Assembly: GCA_947474565.1 (NCBI GenBank)
Contig: CANJIS010000001.1
Coordinates: forward strand, 1 to 64,000
Length of the DNA: 64,000 bases
Source: Alphaproteobacteria bacterium
GTDB lineage: Bacteria; Pseudomonadota; Alphaproteobacteria; Micropepsales; Micropepsaceae
Direction of reading: 5' to 3'
Shown in pieces: positions 7,962 through 17,669 of the stretch; within the stretch, counting starts at the first letter, position 1; each line of letters opens with the position of its first letter. Below the pieces are notes generated by a model. It had not been told where the DNA came from. It saw only the letters and a list, made by a program, of their open reading frames with translations, and made no database searches. Both the position numbers and the translations under genes were made by a program.

Positions 7962-10388
7962 TTAGAGTCCTGTGGCTGTCGAAAGACGGATGAGTTGCGG
8001 CCTATCATAGGGGGCTTTGATGTATGGCAGGGCGAAGTCTATCTGGACCGGGCCGAAGGGCGACGACCAGCTGACACTGAGGCCGGCGGAAGCGCGCAGC
8101 GCCAGATTGTCCTTGTTGCAAACGCCCGTGCTGAAGGCGGTGCTGGCCGAGCAACTGCGGATGACATTGTCCACCCGGCCCAAGGTGCCGATATCGGTGA
8201 ACACGCCCAGCGACACGCCCCAGGCCGCCGGCACCAGATTGGGGAACTTGGCGGCAATGGTGGCGATGCCGAAAACGTTGCCGCCCAGCGCGCCCTGGTT
8301 GGCGGGCGCGGCGATATCGCGAGGGCCGATGCCGGCCAGCTTGAAGCCGCGGAAGGTGTCGCCGCCTTCGAAGAAGCGCTGGTTGATCGGCACAAAGGCG
8401 CCGTCATACCCGGTGATGTAGCCGGCGTTGAGTGTGAGGGAGCTCACAACGTTGGAATTCAGCCACGGCTTGTAAGTGGCGAAGGTGCCGGTGGTTTTGA
8501 TGAATTTCAGATTGCCGCCGAAACCGGCAAAGCCCTGACCGAACTGCGCCGAGATACCGTTGGTGGGTTTCCGCGCGTCATCCAGATTGTTGTAGGCGTA
8601 GGTATAGCCGAAGATCGAACCATAGGTCTGCCCCGCGGCGAGCCGGATCTGCAGCGGCGCGTTAGAGTAAGGCAGCACTTCGGCGATTTCGTAGGTGTAG
8701 TTGACGCCCACCGCCGAGAATTCCGAAACCGGGAAGTTCAGCGACAGCGTCAAGCCGGTCATGCTGCTCTGATAGGTGGCTTGCAGATAATTGGTCTGCG
8801 CCCGGAACAGCCGCACGCCCGCAGCCAGCGGCCGGTCCAGGAAGTAAGGCTCGGTGAAGGCGAGCGTGTATTCCTTGGAAATCTGCGAAACCGTCACCGC
8901 CGCCTTGAGGAACTGGCCGCGGCCGAACAGGTTCTGCTCTGTATAGCTGAAGTCGCCGACGATGTTGGAGACCGAGGAATAACCCAGGCCCAGCTGCAGC
9001 GAGCCGGTGGACTGTTCGGTGACGGTGACCGTGACATCGGTGCGGTCGGGCTGGGTGCCGGGCGTGTTCTTGACGTCCACATCCTTGAAGAAGCCCAGCG
9101 AACGGATACGGGTGCGCGAACGGTCGATCAGCACGCGGTTGAAGGCATCGCCTTCCACCAGGCGGAATTCGCGGCGAACCACCTTGTCGAGCGTGCGGGT
9201 GTTGCCCTGAATGTCGATCTTTTCGATATAGACGCGCGGGCCCTGAACGATGTCGAAAGAAAGATCGATGGTTTTCCTGGCGCGGTCGCGCTGCACGCGC
9301 GGGCGCACTTCAGCAAAGGCATAACCCTTGGTGCCGGCCGCGTTGGTGATGGTGTCGATCACCTTGGTCACCACATCGGCGTTATAGACTTCGCCAACTT
9401 CGATCGGGATCAGCGGCCGCAGATCCTTGTCCGACAATTCCTTGATCCGGGAATTGATGGTGACCTCGCCGAAATTGTAGCGCTGGCCCTCGTCCACCGT
9501 GAAGGTGATGTAGAAACCGCTGCGGTCGGGCGACAATTGCGCCACCGAGCTGACCACCTTGAAATCGGCATAACCGCGATTCACGTAATAGCGGCGCAGT
9601 TGTTCGCGGTCGAATTGCAGCCGGTCAGGATCGTAGCTGTCGTTGGCGGCGAAGAATTTCCACCAGGCGCTTTCGTTGGTGGCGATATTCCCCTTTAGCG
9701 TGTCGCTATCGAACACCTTGTTGCCCACGAAATTGATGCGGGAGATGCCGGTGGTCGGGCCTTCATGGACGGAGAAGATCAGGTCCACGCGGTTCTGGGG
9801 ACGCTGAATGATCTGCGGGTCTACCGTGGCGGCGAATTTGCCTTGGCGGCGATAGACTTCGATGATGCGGTTGACGTCGGTCTGCACCTTGGCGCGGGTA
9901 AAGACCGAACGCGGCTTGATCTGGACTTCCTTGGTGAGGTCCTTGTTCGAGATCTTGCTGTTACCCTCAAACACCACCTGGTTGATGATGGGGTTTTCAA
10001 CAATCGCAATATTGAGCGTGGCGGTGGCGGGTTCGAAATTGATCCGCACGTCTGAGAACAGGCCGGTGGCGTAAAGCGTCTTCAGCGCCTGATCGACTTC
10101 GGCGGGAACATAATTGTCGCCTTCACGCAGCGCGACATAGGTCAGGATGGTGGACTGTTCGACACGCTGGGTGCCGGTGACGCTGATGTGCTGAATGGTG
10201 CGTATGGGCGCGGCCGGAGCAGCAGGCGCCGGCGCACCGGGGGTGATGATTCCGGACGGGGCGGGAGCCGCAGCGGGAGCGCCACCAGGATTGTTCAACT
10301 GACCGTCGGCGCGCTGAGCCTCGGCTGGCGCGATGAACAGGGCCAGCGCGGCGCAGGCCGAAGTGGCGCGCAGCAATCCCTTATTCAT
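7962..10388 (-). CDS. bamA: Outer membrane protein assembly factor BamA
   Basis: Core of the BAM complex, which folds beta-barrel proteins into the outer membrane. The 808-residue protein starts with a signal peptide ending in APAEAQ near residue 25. A low-complexity Ala/Pro/Gly stretch of about 40 residues follows, then five POTRA repeats (from about 60 to 430) and an Omp85 beta-barrel. The conserved barrel motif appears as FRGF (FEGGDTFRGFKLAG). The Ala/Pro insert between signal peptide and POTRA1 is longer than in E. coli. The last residue is Leu (STATGL), not the usual terminal Phe of the beta-signal. Upstream is rseP, downstream skp. Confidence 0.95.
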   Translation of the reverse strand: MNKGLLRATSACAALALFIAPAEAQRADGQLNNPGGAPAAAPAPSGIITPGAPAPAAPAAPIRTIQHISVTGTQRVEQSTILTYVALREGDNYVPAEVDQALKTLYATGLFSDVRINFEPATATLNIAIVENPIINQVVFEGNSKISNKDLTKEVQIKPRSVFTRAKVQTDVNRIIEVYRRQGKFAATVDPQIIQRPQNRVDLIFSVHEGPTTGISRINFVGNKVFDSDTLKGNIATNESAWWKFFAANDSYDPDRLQFDREQLRRYYVNRGYADFKVVSSVAQLSPDRSGFYITFTVDEGQRYNFGEVTINSRIKELSDKDLRPLIPIEVGEVYNADVVTKVIDTITNAAGTKGYAFAEVRPRVQRDRARKTIDLSFDIVQGPRVYIEKIDIQGNTRTLDKVVRREFRLVEGDAFNRVLIDRSRTRIRSLGFFKDVDVKNTPGTQPDRTDVTVTVTEQSTGSLQLGLGYSSVSNIVGDFSYTEQNLFGRGQFLKAAVTVSQISKEYTLAFTEPYFLDRPLAAGVRLFRAQTNYLQATYQSSMTGLTLSLNFPVSEFSAVGVNYTYEIAEVLPYSNAPLQIRLAAGQTYGSIFGYTYAYNNLDDARKPTNGISAQFGQGFAGFGGNLKFIKTTGTFATYKPWLNSNVVSSLTLNAGYITGYDGAFVPINQRFFEGGDTFRGFKLAGIGPRDIAAPANQGALGGNVFGIATIAAKFPNLVPAAWGVSLGVFTDIGTLGRVDNVIRSCSASTAFSTGVCNKDNLALRASAGLSVSWSSPFGPVQIDFALPYIKAPYDRPQLIRLSTATGL

Positions 10389-10471
10389 GACGCCCCTTTT
10401 TGAGGACAACACTTCGCACGTCCCGGTACTCGTCTTTCGGGGCGTGGCCTTCGTTCGGGCCCGCCAGGGTT

Positions 10472-11608
10472 TCAGAAAAGATTCAGCCGAGCCAAGTCGT
10501 TCCAGGTGGTCAGGAGCACAAGCCCCAGCACCAGCACCAGCCCAAGGCGGAATCCGACGTCCTGGGCCCGCTCACCGAGCGGCCGCCCCAAAACAGCTTC
10601 GCATGCATAGTACAGAAGATGGCCGCCGTCGAGCACCGGAATCGGAAAAAGGTTGGCCAGCCCGATGCTTACGGAAAGTACAGCCGTCAGATTGAGCAGC
10701 GCCAGGAAGCCGAATTCGGCCACCTGCTTGGTCATTCCGGCGATTCCCACCGGACCCCGCAGCTGGTCGGCGCTGGCATAGCCCCGGATCATCTGACCCA
10801 GGCCCAGGATGGTGGTTTTGCAGATATCCCAGCTTTTGGTCGCCGCCGCGACAAAAGCGCCGCCGGGACCATACTTCACAAAGGTAATGGCGGACTTGTC
10901 GGTCGAGGGCCGCACCCCGATCACCACCGAGGTGCTCATGTCCCCCAAGGGATCGCGAACCTTCATGGTCCGGGGCGTGACTTTCAGCGACAGCGGGTTG
11001 CCGTCACGGACCAGATCCATGACCAGGGTCTTGCCGCCGCTGACGGTGATGATCTGCGGCAGTTGCTCGAACTCTGTGATCTTGGCGCCGTCAATCGCGG
11101 TGACACGGTCGCCGCTTTTGATGCCGGCGACATCGGCGGCGCTGCCCTGCACCACCGTGCCGACAATGGGCGCCAGCGCGTAATGGCCGGTGTACATGTT
11201 CAGGCCGGTCAGAAGAATGATGGCGAGAACGAAATTGGCGAAGGGACCGGCGGCGGCGACCAGGGCGCGCTGCCACAGCGGCTTGAAGAACAGGACATGC
11301 TCGCGTTCGGCGGGCGCCATCGCCTCGGCGGCCTTCTGGTCCGGCAACGAAGCGGCGTTGGCGTCACCGGCGAACTTCACATAGCCGCCGATCGGTATCC
11401 AGGACAGGCGCCAGCGCGTGCCGGTCTTGTCGTTGAAGCCGAAAATTTCCTTGCCGAAACCGACGGAGAAAATATCCACTTTCACGCCGCAAGCGCGCGC
11501 CACCAGGAAGTGGCCCAGCTCATGGAAAAACACCACCACGGTGATGACGAACAGGAAAGCGGGAAGACCCAATGGGGTCCAGCTCATGAGGCTATGTAAG
11601 GCTTGCAA
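10472..11608 (-). CDS. rseP: Site-2 metalloprotease RseP (MmpA)
   Basis: A 378-residue inner-membrane zinc protease of the M50 family. It cleaves membrane-spanning substrates such as anti-sigma factors; the Caulobacter member, MmpA, degrades PodJ. The zinc motif HELGH is at residues 29-33 in the first membrane helix. A PDZ region lies in the middle (GSAADVAGIKSGD) and the third ligand motif LFPIPVLDGGHLL lies near 325. The TTG start at 11608 is preferred because GGGAG is correctly spaced before it; the next ATG (11587) has no ribosome site. It lies 12 bases after dxr. Confidence 0.93.
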   Translation of the reverse strand: MQALHSLMSWTPLGLPAFLFVITVVVFFHELGHFLVARACGVKVDIFSVGFGKEIFGFNDKTGTRWRLSWIPIGGYVKFAGDANAASLPDQKAAEAMAPAEREHVLFFKPLWQRALVAAAGPFANFVLAIILLTGLNMYTGHYALAPIVGTVVQGSAADVAGIKSGDRVTAIDGAKITEFEQLPQIITVSGGKTLVMDLVRDGNPLSLKVTPRTMKVRDPLGDMSTSVVIGVRPSTDKSAITFVKYGPGGAFVAAATKSWDICKTTILGLGQMIRGYASADQLRGPVGIAGMTKQVAEFGFLALLNLTAVLSVSIGLANLFPIPVLDGGHLLYYACEAVLGRPLGERAQDVGFRLGLVLVLGLVLLTTWNDLARLNLF

Positions 11609-11620
11609 ATCAGTGCTCCC

Positions 11621-12859
11621 TTAGGTCCCCACCCGTTGACAGATTTCTTCGGCCAGCACACGCGCGCGTGCGTCGGTGCCCATCACGGTATCCAGATCAT
11701 TGGCGACGCCGTTGCTGCCATTGTCGGCATCCAGCGTTGCGCCGACGACGCGGCTGATATCGAGGAAGCCGATGCGGCGGTCGAGGAACGCCTGCACGGC
11801 GATTTCATTGGCGGCATTGAGCACGGTCGGCGCCAGGCCGCCGGATTTCATGGAATCGATGGCGAGGTTCAGAGCCGGGAAACGGTCATGCGCCGGGGCG
11901 TGGAACACCAGTTGGCCCAGCGCGGCGAGATCAAGCCGGCGCGATGGCGAGGCGATGCGGCGCGGCCAGCCCAAGGCATGGGCGATGGGCGTGCGCATAT
12001 CGGGCGCCGACAGATGCGCGATGGTGGTGCCGTCGTCATACCCCACCAGGCAATGAACGATGGATTGGGGATGCACCAGCACCGCCAGCTTTTCCGGCGG
12101 CAGGGCGAACAGGAAATGCGCCTCGATCAATTCGAGGCCCTTGTTCATCAGCGTGGCGCTGTCGAGTGAGATCTTGCGGCCCATCGCCCAGTTGGGATGG
12201 GCAACCGCCTGCTCGACCGTGGCAACGCGCATCTTTTCCAGCGGCCATTCGCGGAACGGACCGCCCGAGGCGGTGATGGTGACGACATCGACTTCGCTGG
12301 CGTCGCCGGAGCCCAGCACCTGGAAGATGGCGTTGTGCTCGCTGTCCACCGGGATGACCTGCGCGCCCGACTGGGCCAGCGCATCATGGAAGACCTTGCC
12401 GGCGGCAACCACACATTCCTTGTTGGCCAAGGCAACGATCACGCCGCGCTTGATCGCGGCCAGGGCGGGCTGGATGGCAGCGGCGCCCATGATCGCCACC
12501 ATCACAAAATCGGACGGCATGGTGGCGGCTTCGATCACGGCCAGGCGACCGGCGGCAATTTCAATGCCGGTGCCGGCCAAGCCTTCTTTCAAAGCGCCAT
12601 GGAGTTTTTCATCGCCGATCACGGCGCGCTTCGGCAGAAAAGCGCGCGCCTGCTCGATCAGCTTTTCGACATTACCGCCGGCGGTCAGCGCCGTGATGGG
12701 AAAGGCGTGATCGCCATAATGTTTACGGGCATGGGCGATGACGTCGAGCGTGTTGACGCCGATGGAACCGGTCGAACCCAGAATGGTGACTTCGCGCGCC
12801 AGCACGGCGTCCAGGCCGGGCGCTTCGTCGAACAGACGGGTGGACGCGATAGGGATCAT
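11621..12859 (-). CDS. dxr: 1-deoxy-D-xylulose 5-phosphate reductoisomerase
   Basis: Converts DXP to methylerythritol phosphate with NADPH, the committed step of the MEP isoprenoid pathway. It supplies, among others, the lipid substrate for UppS encoded two genes upstream. The protein is 412 residues with the nucleotide-binding motif GSTGSIG at 28-34. Metal- and substrate-binding segments VDSEHNAIFQ and the ASGGPFR loop are present. The ATG overlaps the cdsA stop as ATGA. About 15 extra residues precede the Rossmann strand compared with E. coli Dxr. Confidence 0.95.
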   Translation of the reverse strand: MIPIASTRLFDEAPGLDAVLAREVTILGSTGSIGVNTLDVIAHARKHYGDHAFPITALTAGGNVEKLIEQARAFLPKRAVIGDEKLHGALKEGLAGTGIEIAAGRLAVIEAATMPSDFVMVAIMGAAAIQPALAAIKRGVIVALANKECVVAAGKVFHDALAQSGAQVIPVDSEHNAIFQVLGSGDASEVDVVTITASGGPFREWPLEKMRVATVEQAVAHPNWAMGRKISLDSATLMNKGLELIEAHFLFALPPEKLAVLVHPQSIVHCLVGYDDGTTIAHLSAPDMRTPIAHALGWPRRIASPSRRLDLAALGQLVFHAPAHDRFPALNLAIDSMKSGGLAPTVLNAANEIAVQAFLDRRIGFLDISRVVGATLDADNGSNGVANDLDTVMGTDARARVLAEEICQRVGT

Positions 12860-13710
12860 GCCTGCAATCCGAACAAGGGATGGAATTTTGCTACAAAAAC
12901 CAGAAGCGCCATGACCGGCGCCGCCGCCAAAGTGGAATCCATGCGGTCCAGCACGCCGCCATGACCGGGAATGGCCGAGCCGGAATCCTTGATGCCGAAA
13001 CGGCGCTTGACGAAGGATTCGAACAGATCGCCGCCATGGGCGACCACGCTGAAGACAAAGGCGAACAAAGCCGCGCTCAGCGCCGTGCCGCCCAGAAATC
13101 CGATATAGCCGGCATAGACCAAAGCGGCGATGGCGCTGCCGCCGACGGTGCCGGCCCAGGTCTTGCCGGGCGACAGCTTCGGCGCGATGCGCGGACCGCC
13201 GATCAATTTTCCGAAGATCAGCGCGCCGGTATCGGTGGCCCACACGATCAGTAACAGGCCGATCACCACCAGAACGCCGCGCTCGGCATTGGCTTGCAGC
13301 ATCAAAAGGCAAAGCGAGGGCAGCGCCAGATACGGCAAGCCTGCCGCCTGCCAGAGCGGATGCTTTTCCTGCCGCGCCACAACGAAGGCAGCGATGGTGC
13401 CCACCGCCACCACGGCGGCGGCATAGGCGAAATTGCTGGTGTACAGCAGCACCGCTTCGGCCAGCACCAGGCTGACAAAGGCGATGAGAATTTCAAAATT
13501 CTGCGACGCAGCCGCGCCGACACAGCGCTGCCATTCGCGCGCCGCGATGATGGTGCCCAGCGCCAGCACGACGGCCAGATAGCCCGGCGGCAACGCCACG
13601 ACGAACAGCGCGAACAGCGCCAAAAGGATTCCGAACACCGGGCGCAGCACCCAGCCGCCATCCAGGCGAATGGCGCGAAAGCCCGGGGCGTGTTCTTCAC
13701 CCGCGCTCAT
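12856..13710 (-). CDS. cdsA: Phosphatidate cytidylyltransferase
   Basis: Makes CDP-diacylglycerol from phosphatidate and CTP at the inner membrane, the branch point for phospholipid synthesis. The 284-residue protein is mostly hydrophobic with about seven or eight membrane segments. The family signature lies near the C-terminus: SPGKTWAGT and, further on, GDLFESFVKRRFGIKDSG with the acidic and Lys-Asp residues. It overlaps uppS upstream and dxr downstream by four bases each, so all three are probably co-translated. Confidence 0.94.
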   Translation of the reverse strand: MSAGEEHAPGFRAIRLDGGWVLRPVFGILLALFALFVVALPPGYLAVVLALGTIIAAREWQRCVGAAASQNFEILIAFVSLVLAEAVLLYTSNFAYAAAVVAVGTIAAFVVARQEKHPLWQAAGLPYLALPSLCLLMLQANAERGVLVVIGLLLIVWATDTGALIFGKLIGGPRIAPKLSPGKTWAGTVGGSAIAALVYAGYIGFLGGTALSAALFAFVFSVVAHGGDLFESFVKRRFGIKDSGSAIPGHGGVLDRMDSTLAAAPVMALLVFVAKFHPLFGLQA

Positions 13711-14441
13711 GCCACCTGTTCCGAATTGACGCCGCCATAGCGGCGGTCACGGGCAGTGAAGCTTTCAATCGCCTTGACGAGCGCCTCGCGCCCGAAATCG
13801 GGCCACAGCGTGTCGACGAACAGAAGTTCGGCATAGGCCGATTGCCAGAGCAGGAAGTTGGAAAGCCGGTGCTCGCCAGACGTGCGGACCACAAGATCGG
13901 GTTCGGGCAGCGCGCTGGTGAAAAGCCGCTGGGCGAAAAGTTCGGGGGTGATGGTTTCCGGGTCCAGGCGGCCATCAGCGGCGGCGCGGGCCAGTTCGCG
14001 CGCCGCAGCAACGATCTCTTCCTTGCCGCCATAGTCGAAGGCGAAGGTCAGGTTCATGCCGGTGTTGTCGGCGGTGCGGCTTTCCGAGTCCAAAATCATC
14101 TGATGGATATCGCCGGCCACACGGCCGCGATTGCCGATGACGCGCATGCGGACATTGCGCTCCACCAGTTCATCCATGTCGCTGCGGAAATAGGCGCGGA
14201 ACAGGCCCATCAAAGCGCCGACTTCGGTCTTGGGCCGCTTCCAGTTCTCGGACGAGAAGGCGAACAGGGTGAGATTTTCCAGCTTGAGATCGCAGGCGGC
14301 GCGCACGGTTTCGCGCACCGCGGTCATGCCGGCATAATGGCCCGCCTCGCGCGGCAAGTGCCGCTTCTTCGCCCAGCGTCCATTGCCGTCCATGATAATG
14401 GCGACATGCTTGGGAAGATGGTTGGGCTCCGTACTCACCAT
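13707..14441 (-). CDS. uppS: Isoprenyl transferase (undecaprenyl diphosphate synthase)
   Basis: A cis-prenyltransferase that extends farnesyl diphosphate to undecaprenyl diphosphate, the carrier for peptidoglycan and O-antigen precursors. The 244-residue protein carries the signature IIMDGNGRWAKKR, with the catalytic Asp at residue 18. FAFSSENWKRP and the C-terminal LVVRTSGEHRLSNFLLWQ segment complete the family pattern. Its start codon shares a base with the frr stop (TGATG), and its stop overlaps the cdsA start. Confidence 0.95.
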   Translation of the reverse strand: MVSTEPNHLPKHVAIIMDGNGRWAKKRHLPREAGHYAGMTAVRETVRAACDLKLENLTLFAFSSENWKRPKTEVGALMGLFRAYFRSDMDELVERNVRMRVIGNRGRVAGDIHQMILDSESRTADNTGMNLTFAFDYGGKEEIVAAARELARAAADGRLDPETITPELFAQRLFTSALPEPDLVVRTSGEHRLSNFLLWQSAYAELLFVDTLWPDFGREALVKAIESFTARDRRYGGVNSEQVA

Positions 14442-15001
14442 CAGACCTGCATGATTTCCTGCTCCTTGGAATGGAGCGCGGCATCGATGTCTTTGATGTT
14501 CTGGTCGGTGAGCTTTTGCAGCTCGTCACCCTTGGTGTGGTGGTCGTCCTGGCCGATCTTGCCGTCCTTCTCCAGGCGCTTGAGCATGTCCATGCCATCG
14601 CGGCGGACATTGCGCACCGAGACGCGGGCGGCTTCGGCATATTTGGAGCCCATCTTGGAAAGCTCCCTGCGGCGTTCTTCGTTCAGTTCGGGAAGCGGAA
14701 TGCGCAGCAGCTGGCCGTCCATCTGGGGGTTGAGGCCGAGGCCGGAATCGCGGATCGCCTTGTCCACCGCCTTGGCCAGACCCTTGTCCCACACCTGCAC
14801 CGTGATCATGCGGGCTTCGGGAGTGGAGACGGTGCCGACCTGGTTGATGGGCACGGTGTTGCCATAGGCCTCAACCTTCACCGGGTCGAGCAGCGCGGCA
14901 GAGGCGCGGCCGGTGCGAAGGCCGCCCAGTTCGTTCTTGAGGGTTTGGACCGCCCCAGCCATGCGCCGGGCAATCTCGTCTTTGCTGTAAACGTCCGCCA
15001 T
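14441..15001 (-). CDS. frr: Ribosome recycling factor
   Basis: Splits post-termination ribosomes together with EF-G. At 186 residues it has the standard length, giving a start at 15001 ([14 protein letters not shown]). Family segments visible are [14 protein letters not shown], the hinge region after it, [13 protein letters not shown], and the coiled-coil C-terminus. It lies 66 bases downstream of pyrH and overlaps uppS by one base. Confidence 0.95.
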   Translation of the reverse strand: MADVYSKDEIARRMAGAVQTLKNELGGLRTGRASAALLDPVKVEAYGNTVPINQVGTVSTPEARMITVQVWDKGLAKAVDKAIRDSGLGLNPQMDGQLLRIPLPELNEERRRELSKMGSKYAEAARVSVRNVRRDGMDMLKRLEKDGKIGQDDHHTKGDELQKLTDQNIKDIDAALHSKEQEIMQV

Positions 15002-15067
15002 TTCGACCTTATTTCCTGAAAAGCGCTCCCTCACCAACCCTAGCCCAAACCGGGCGGGGATGGGGGG

Positions 15068-15790
15068 TCACTTTTCTTCGATTATGGTTGCCCGGCCACG
15101 GCCAGCCAGGACCTGCCGGAGCGCGCCCTGGTCGTGGAGCGAGAACACCAGGATGGGGATGCGGTTTTCCCGGGACAGGGAAATAGCGGATGCATCCATT
15201 ACCTGAAGATTCTTCGCTAACACATCGTGATAGCTGAGAGAATCGTAACGCTCGGCCTTGGGATCCTTCTTGGGGTCGGCGCTGTATACACCGTCCACAT
15301 TGGTGGCTTTGAGCATGGCGTCACAGGACATTTCTGCGGCCCGCAGCGCCGCCGCCGTGTCGGTGGTGAAGAAGGGATTGCCGGTGCCGGCGGCGAAAAT
15401 CACCACCCTTCCCTTCTCCATATGGCGAATCGCGCGGCGGCGGACATAGGGCTCGCACACCGTGCTCATGGGGATGGCGGACTGCACGCGCGAGGGAAGC
15501 CCGGCCCGTTCCAGGGCCGCCTGCATCGCCAGGGCGTTCATCACCGTGGCCAGCATGCCCATATAGTCGGCGGTGGCCCGGTCGATGCCCTTGGCCGCGC
15601 CCGCCAACCCGCGAAAGATATTGCCGCCGCCGATCACCATGCAGATCTGGCTGCCGGCGTCGTGGGCCTCTTTCACGTCGGAAGCGATGCGGTCGACGGT
15701 GGCGACATCAATGCCGAACTGGCCGCCGCCCATCAAAGCCTCGCCGGAGACTTTGAGCAGGACGCGGCGGTATTTCGGCGTGGGTGTCAT
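15068..15790 (-). CDS. pyrH: Uridylate kinase (UMP kinase)
   Basis: Phosphorylates UMP to UDP in pyrimidine synthesis; the bacterial enzyme belongs to the amino acid kinase family and is a hexamer. The 240-residue protein starts [19 protein letters not shown], with the glycine-rich [10 protein letters not shown] and a later [10 protein letters not shown] loop. [20 protein letters not shown] is also typical. The leader contains a CTCATGC/GCATGAG hairpin (15803-15822) only a few bases upstream of the GGAGG ribosome site, and a terminator-like hairpin further up. Expression may therefore be set apart from the abundant EF-Ts transcript. Confidence 0.95.
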   Translation of the reverse strand: MTPTPKYRRVLLKVSGEALMGGGQFGIDVATVDRIASDVKEAHDAGSQICMVIGGGNIFRGLAGAAKGIDRATADYMGMLATVMNALAMQAALERAGLPSRVQSAIPMSTVCEPYVRRRAIRHMEKGRVVIFAAGTGNPFFTTDTAAALRAAEMSCDAMLKATNVDGVYSADPKKDPKAERYDSLSYHDVLAKNLQVMDASAISLSRENRIPILVFSLHDQGALRQVLAGRGRATIIEEK

Positions 15791-15830
15791 CGGTCCTCCG
15801 GTCTCATGCTTCTGGGCATGAGGACTTGGT

Positions 15831-15865
15831 AAAAATCCTCACCCCAAGCGTGACGAAGGGTGAGG
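15831..15865 (-). terminator. Terminator or attenuator between tsf and pyrH
   Basis: On the minus strand CCTCACCC pairs with GGGTGAGG (stem of eight, loop about 13 bases) and is followed by ATTTTT. It begins eight bases after the tsf stop. It probably lets only part of rpsB-tsf transcription continue into pyrH and the envelope genes. Confidence 0.65.
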
Positions 15866-15872
15866 AAGGCTC

Positions 15873-16796
15873 TTAGCGCGTGCCCGCCATCTGGGCGACT
15901 TCATCGGCGAAGTCGCTTTCGACCTTCTCGATGCCCTCGCCCACCTGGAAGCGGACAAAGGCTTCGATGACGACCGGCGCGCCCAGATCCTTGGACGCCT
16001 TTTCCAGCACCTTGCTGATCTGGGTTTCGCCGTCGATCACAAAGGTCTGGTGCAATAGCACGGTCTCTTCGAAGTATTTGCGCATACGGCCGACCATCAT
16101 CTTTTCGACAACGGCTTCCGGCTTGCCCGACTGCAACGCCAGATCCTTCTGGATGGCGTATTCGCGGTCCACGACGTCCTTGGACATATGTTCTTCCGTC
16201 AACGCCAGGGGCGATGCGGCAGCGATGTGCATGGCGATCTGCTTGGCCAGGGCCGACAGCTTGTCCTTGTCGGCGGTGGACTTCAGCGCCACCAGAACGC
16301 CGATCTTGCCCAGTTCAGGCGAGGTGGCATTGTGGACATAGGCTACGACCACGCCGGGATCGACGGTGAGCGCGATGGTGCGGCGGACCGACATGTTCTC
16401 GCCGATCTTGGCGACCATTTCGGTGAGCACTTGCTGCACATTGGAGCTGCCATGCTTGGCGGCCAGAAGCTTGGCGAGATCGCCGCTTTCCTTCAGGGCG
16501 ATTTCCGAGGCCGATTTGACGAAGGATTTGAATTCCTCGTTGCGGGCCACGAAGTCGGTTTCGGCATTCACTTCGACCAGGGCGCCGGCATTGCCGGACA
16601 CCGCAACGCCCACCAAACCTTCGGCAGCAGCGCGGCCGGCCTTTTTGGCGGCCTTGGAAATGCCCTTCTTGCGCAGCCAATCGATGGCGGCTTCCATGTC
16701 GCCGGCCGTTTCGCTGAGAGCGGTCTTGCAATCCATCATGCCCGCGCCGGTCTTGTCGCGCAGGTCTTTCACCATTCCGGTGGTGATATTGGTCAT
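15873..16796 (-). CDS. tsf: Elongation factor Ts
   Basis: Nucleotide exchange factor for EF-Tu. The 307-residue protein has the UBA-like N-terminal domain with the signature VKDLRDKTGAGMMDCK at about 9-24, followed by the core dimerisation domain containing VEVNAETDFVARNEEF. Length fits the alphaproteobacterial family. It follows rpsB after about 96 bases that include a strong hairpin, and precedes pyrH. Confidence 0.96.
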   Translation of the reverse strand: MTNITTGMVKDLRDKTGAGMMDCKTALSETAGDMEAAIDWLRKKGISKAAKKAGRAAAEGLVGVAVSGNAGALVEVNAETDFVARNEEFKSFVKSASEIALKESGDLAKLLAAKHGSSNVQQVLTEMVAKIGENMSVRRTIALTVDPGVVVAYVHNATSPELGKIGVLVALKSTADKDKLSALAKQIAMHIAAASPLALTEEHMSKDVVDREYAIQKDLALQSGKPEAVVEKMMVGRMRKYFEETVLLHQTFVIDGETQISKVLEKASKDLGAPVVIEAFVRFQVGEGIEKVESDFADEVAQMAGTR

Positions 16797-16853
16797 GTTT
16801 TTCTCCAGTGGGTCATCGCCGGACGTGGGGACGCCAAGCGGTACGGCTATCGG

Positions 16854-16887
16854 ATAAAGACGCCCGCGCGTCAGAACGCGCGGGCGT
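16854..16887 (-). terminator. Strong hairpin between rpsB and tsf
   Basis: An 11-base perfect stem (ACGCCCGCGCG with CGCGCGGGCGT, six-base loop) starts six bases after the rpsB stop. On the minus strand it is followed by CTTTAT, a weak U-run. It may act as a partial terminator or as an RNA 3'-end stabiliser that tunes the S2 to EF-Ts ratio. Confidence 0.5.
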
Positions 16888-16892
16888 GTACT

Positions 16893-17669
16893 TTAAGCGG
16901 TGACGGCAACCGGTTCGGCGCGGGACGCGGTGTCCACGATTTCTTCCGCCGCACCGGTATCAACACCGGCTTCGGTCTGCTGCTGGCCCAGGCCATCAAT
17001 GATGGCGCGCGCGGCCAGGTCGCAATACAGCGCGATGGCGCGGGCGGCGTCGTCATTGCCCGGGATCGGATAAGCGATGCCGTCCGGATCGCAATTGGAA
17101 TCCAGAATGGCGGTGACCGGAATGCCCAGCTTGCGGGCTTCGGCGATGGCGATCGCTTCCTTGTTGGTGTCGATCACGAACAGCATGTTGGGCAGGCCGC
17201 CCATTTCCTTGATGCCGCCCAGCGACTTTTCCAGCTTGTCCTGCTCGCGCAGCAAGCCCAGCAATTCCTTCTTGGTCAGGCCCGACTGGTCGGCGGTGGT
17301 CAGCGTCTCTTCGATGGTGCGCAGACGGCGGATCGAATGGCTGATGGTCTGCCAGTTGGTCAGCGTGCCGCCCAGCCAGCGATGGTTCACATAATATTGG
17401 GCGCTGCGCTTGGCCGCGGCCGCGATGGGCTCGGAAGCCTGGCGCTTGGTGCCGACGAACAGGATGCGGCCGCCGCCAGCCGCCACTTCGCGCAAGGCCA
17501 CCAGGGCCTGGTGCAGCAGCGGGACGGTCTGGGTCAGGTCGAGAATGTGGATGTCGTTGCGCGTGCCGTAGATGTAGGACGCCATCTTCGGATTCCAGCG
17601 CTGCGTGCGATGGCCGAAATGGGCGCCGGACTCGAGCATTTGGCGCATGGAAAATTCAGGCAAAGCCAT
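16893..17669 (-). CDS. rpsB: 30S ribosomal protein S2
   Basis: Small-subunit ribosomal protein that binds late in 30S assembly and contacts S1. The 258-residue protein begins [20 protein letters not shown] and contains the S2 signatures [10 protein letters not shown] and [11 protein letters not shown], plus the coiled-coil insert rich in Lys/Glu near 120-145. GGAG lies eight bases before the ATG. It heads the 15-gene minus-strand run; the candidate promoter lies at 17781-17810. Confidence 0.96.
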   Translation of the reverse strand: MALPEFSMRQMLESGAHFGHRTQRWNPKMASYIYGTRNDIHILDLTQTVPLLHQALVALREVAAGGGRILFVGTKRQASEPIAAAAKRSAQYYVNHRWLGGTLTNWQTISHSIRRLRTIEETLTTADQSGLTKKELLGLLREQDKLEKSLGGIKEMGGLPNMLFVIDTNKEAIAIAEARKLGIPVTAILDSNCDPDGIAYPIPGNDDAARAIALYCDLAARAIIDGLGQQQTEAGVDTGAAEEIVDTASRAEPVAVTA

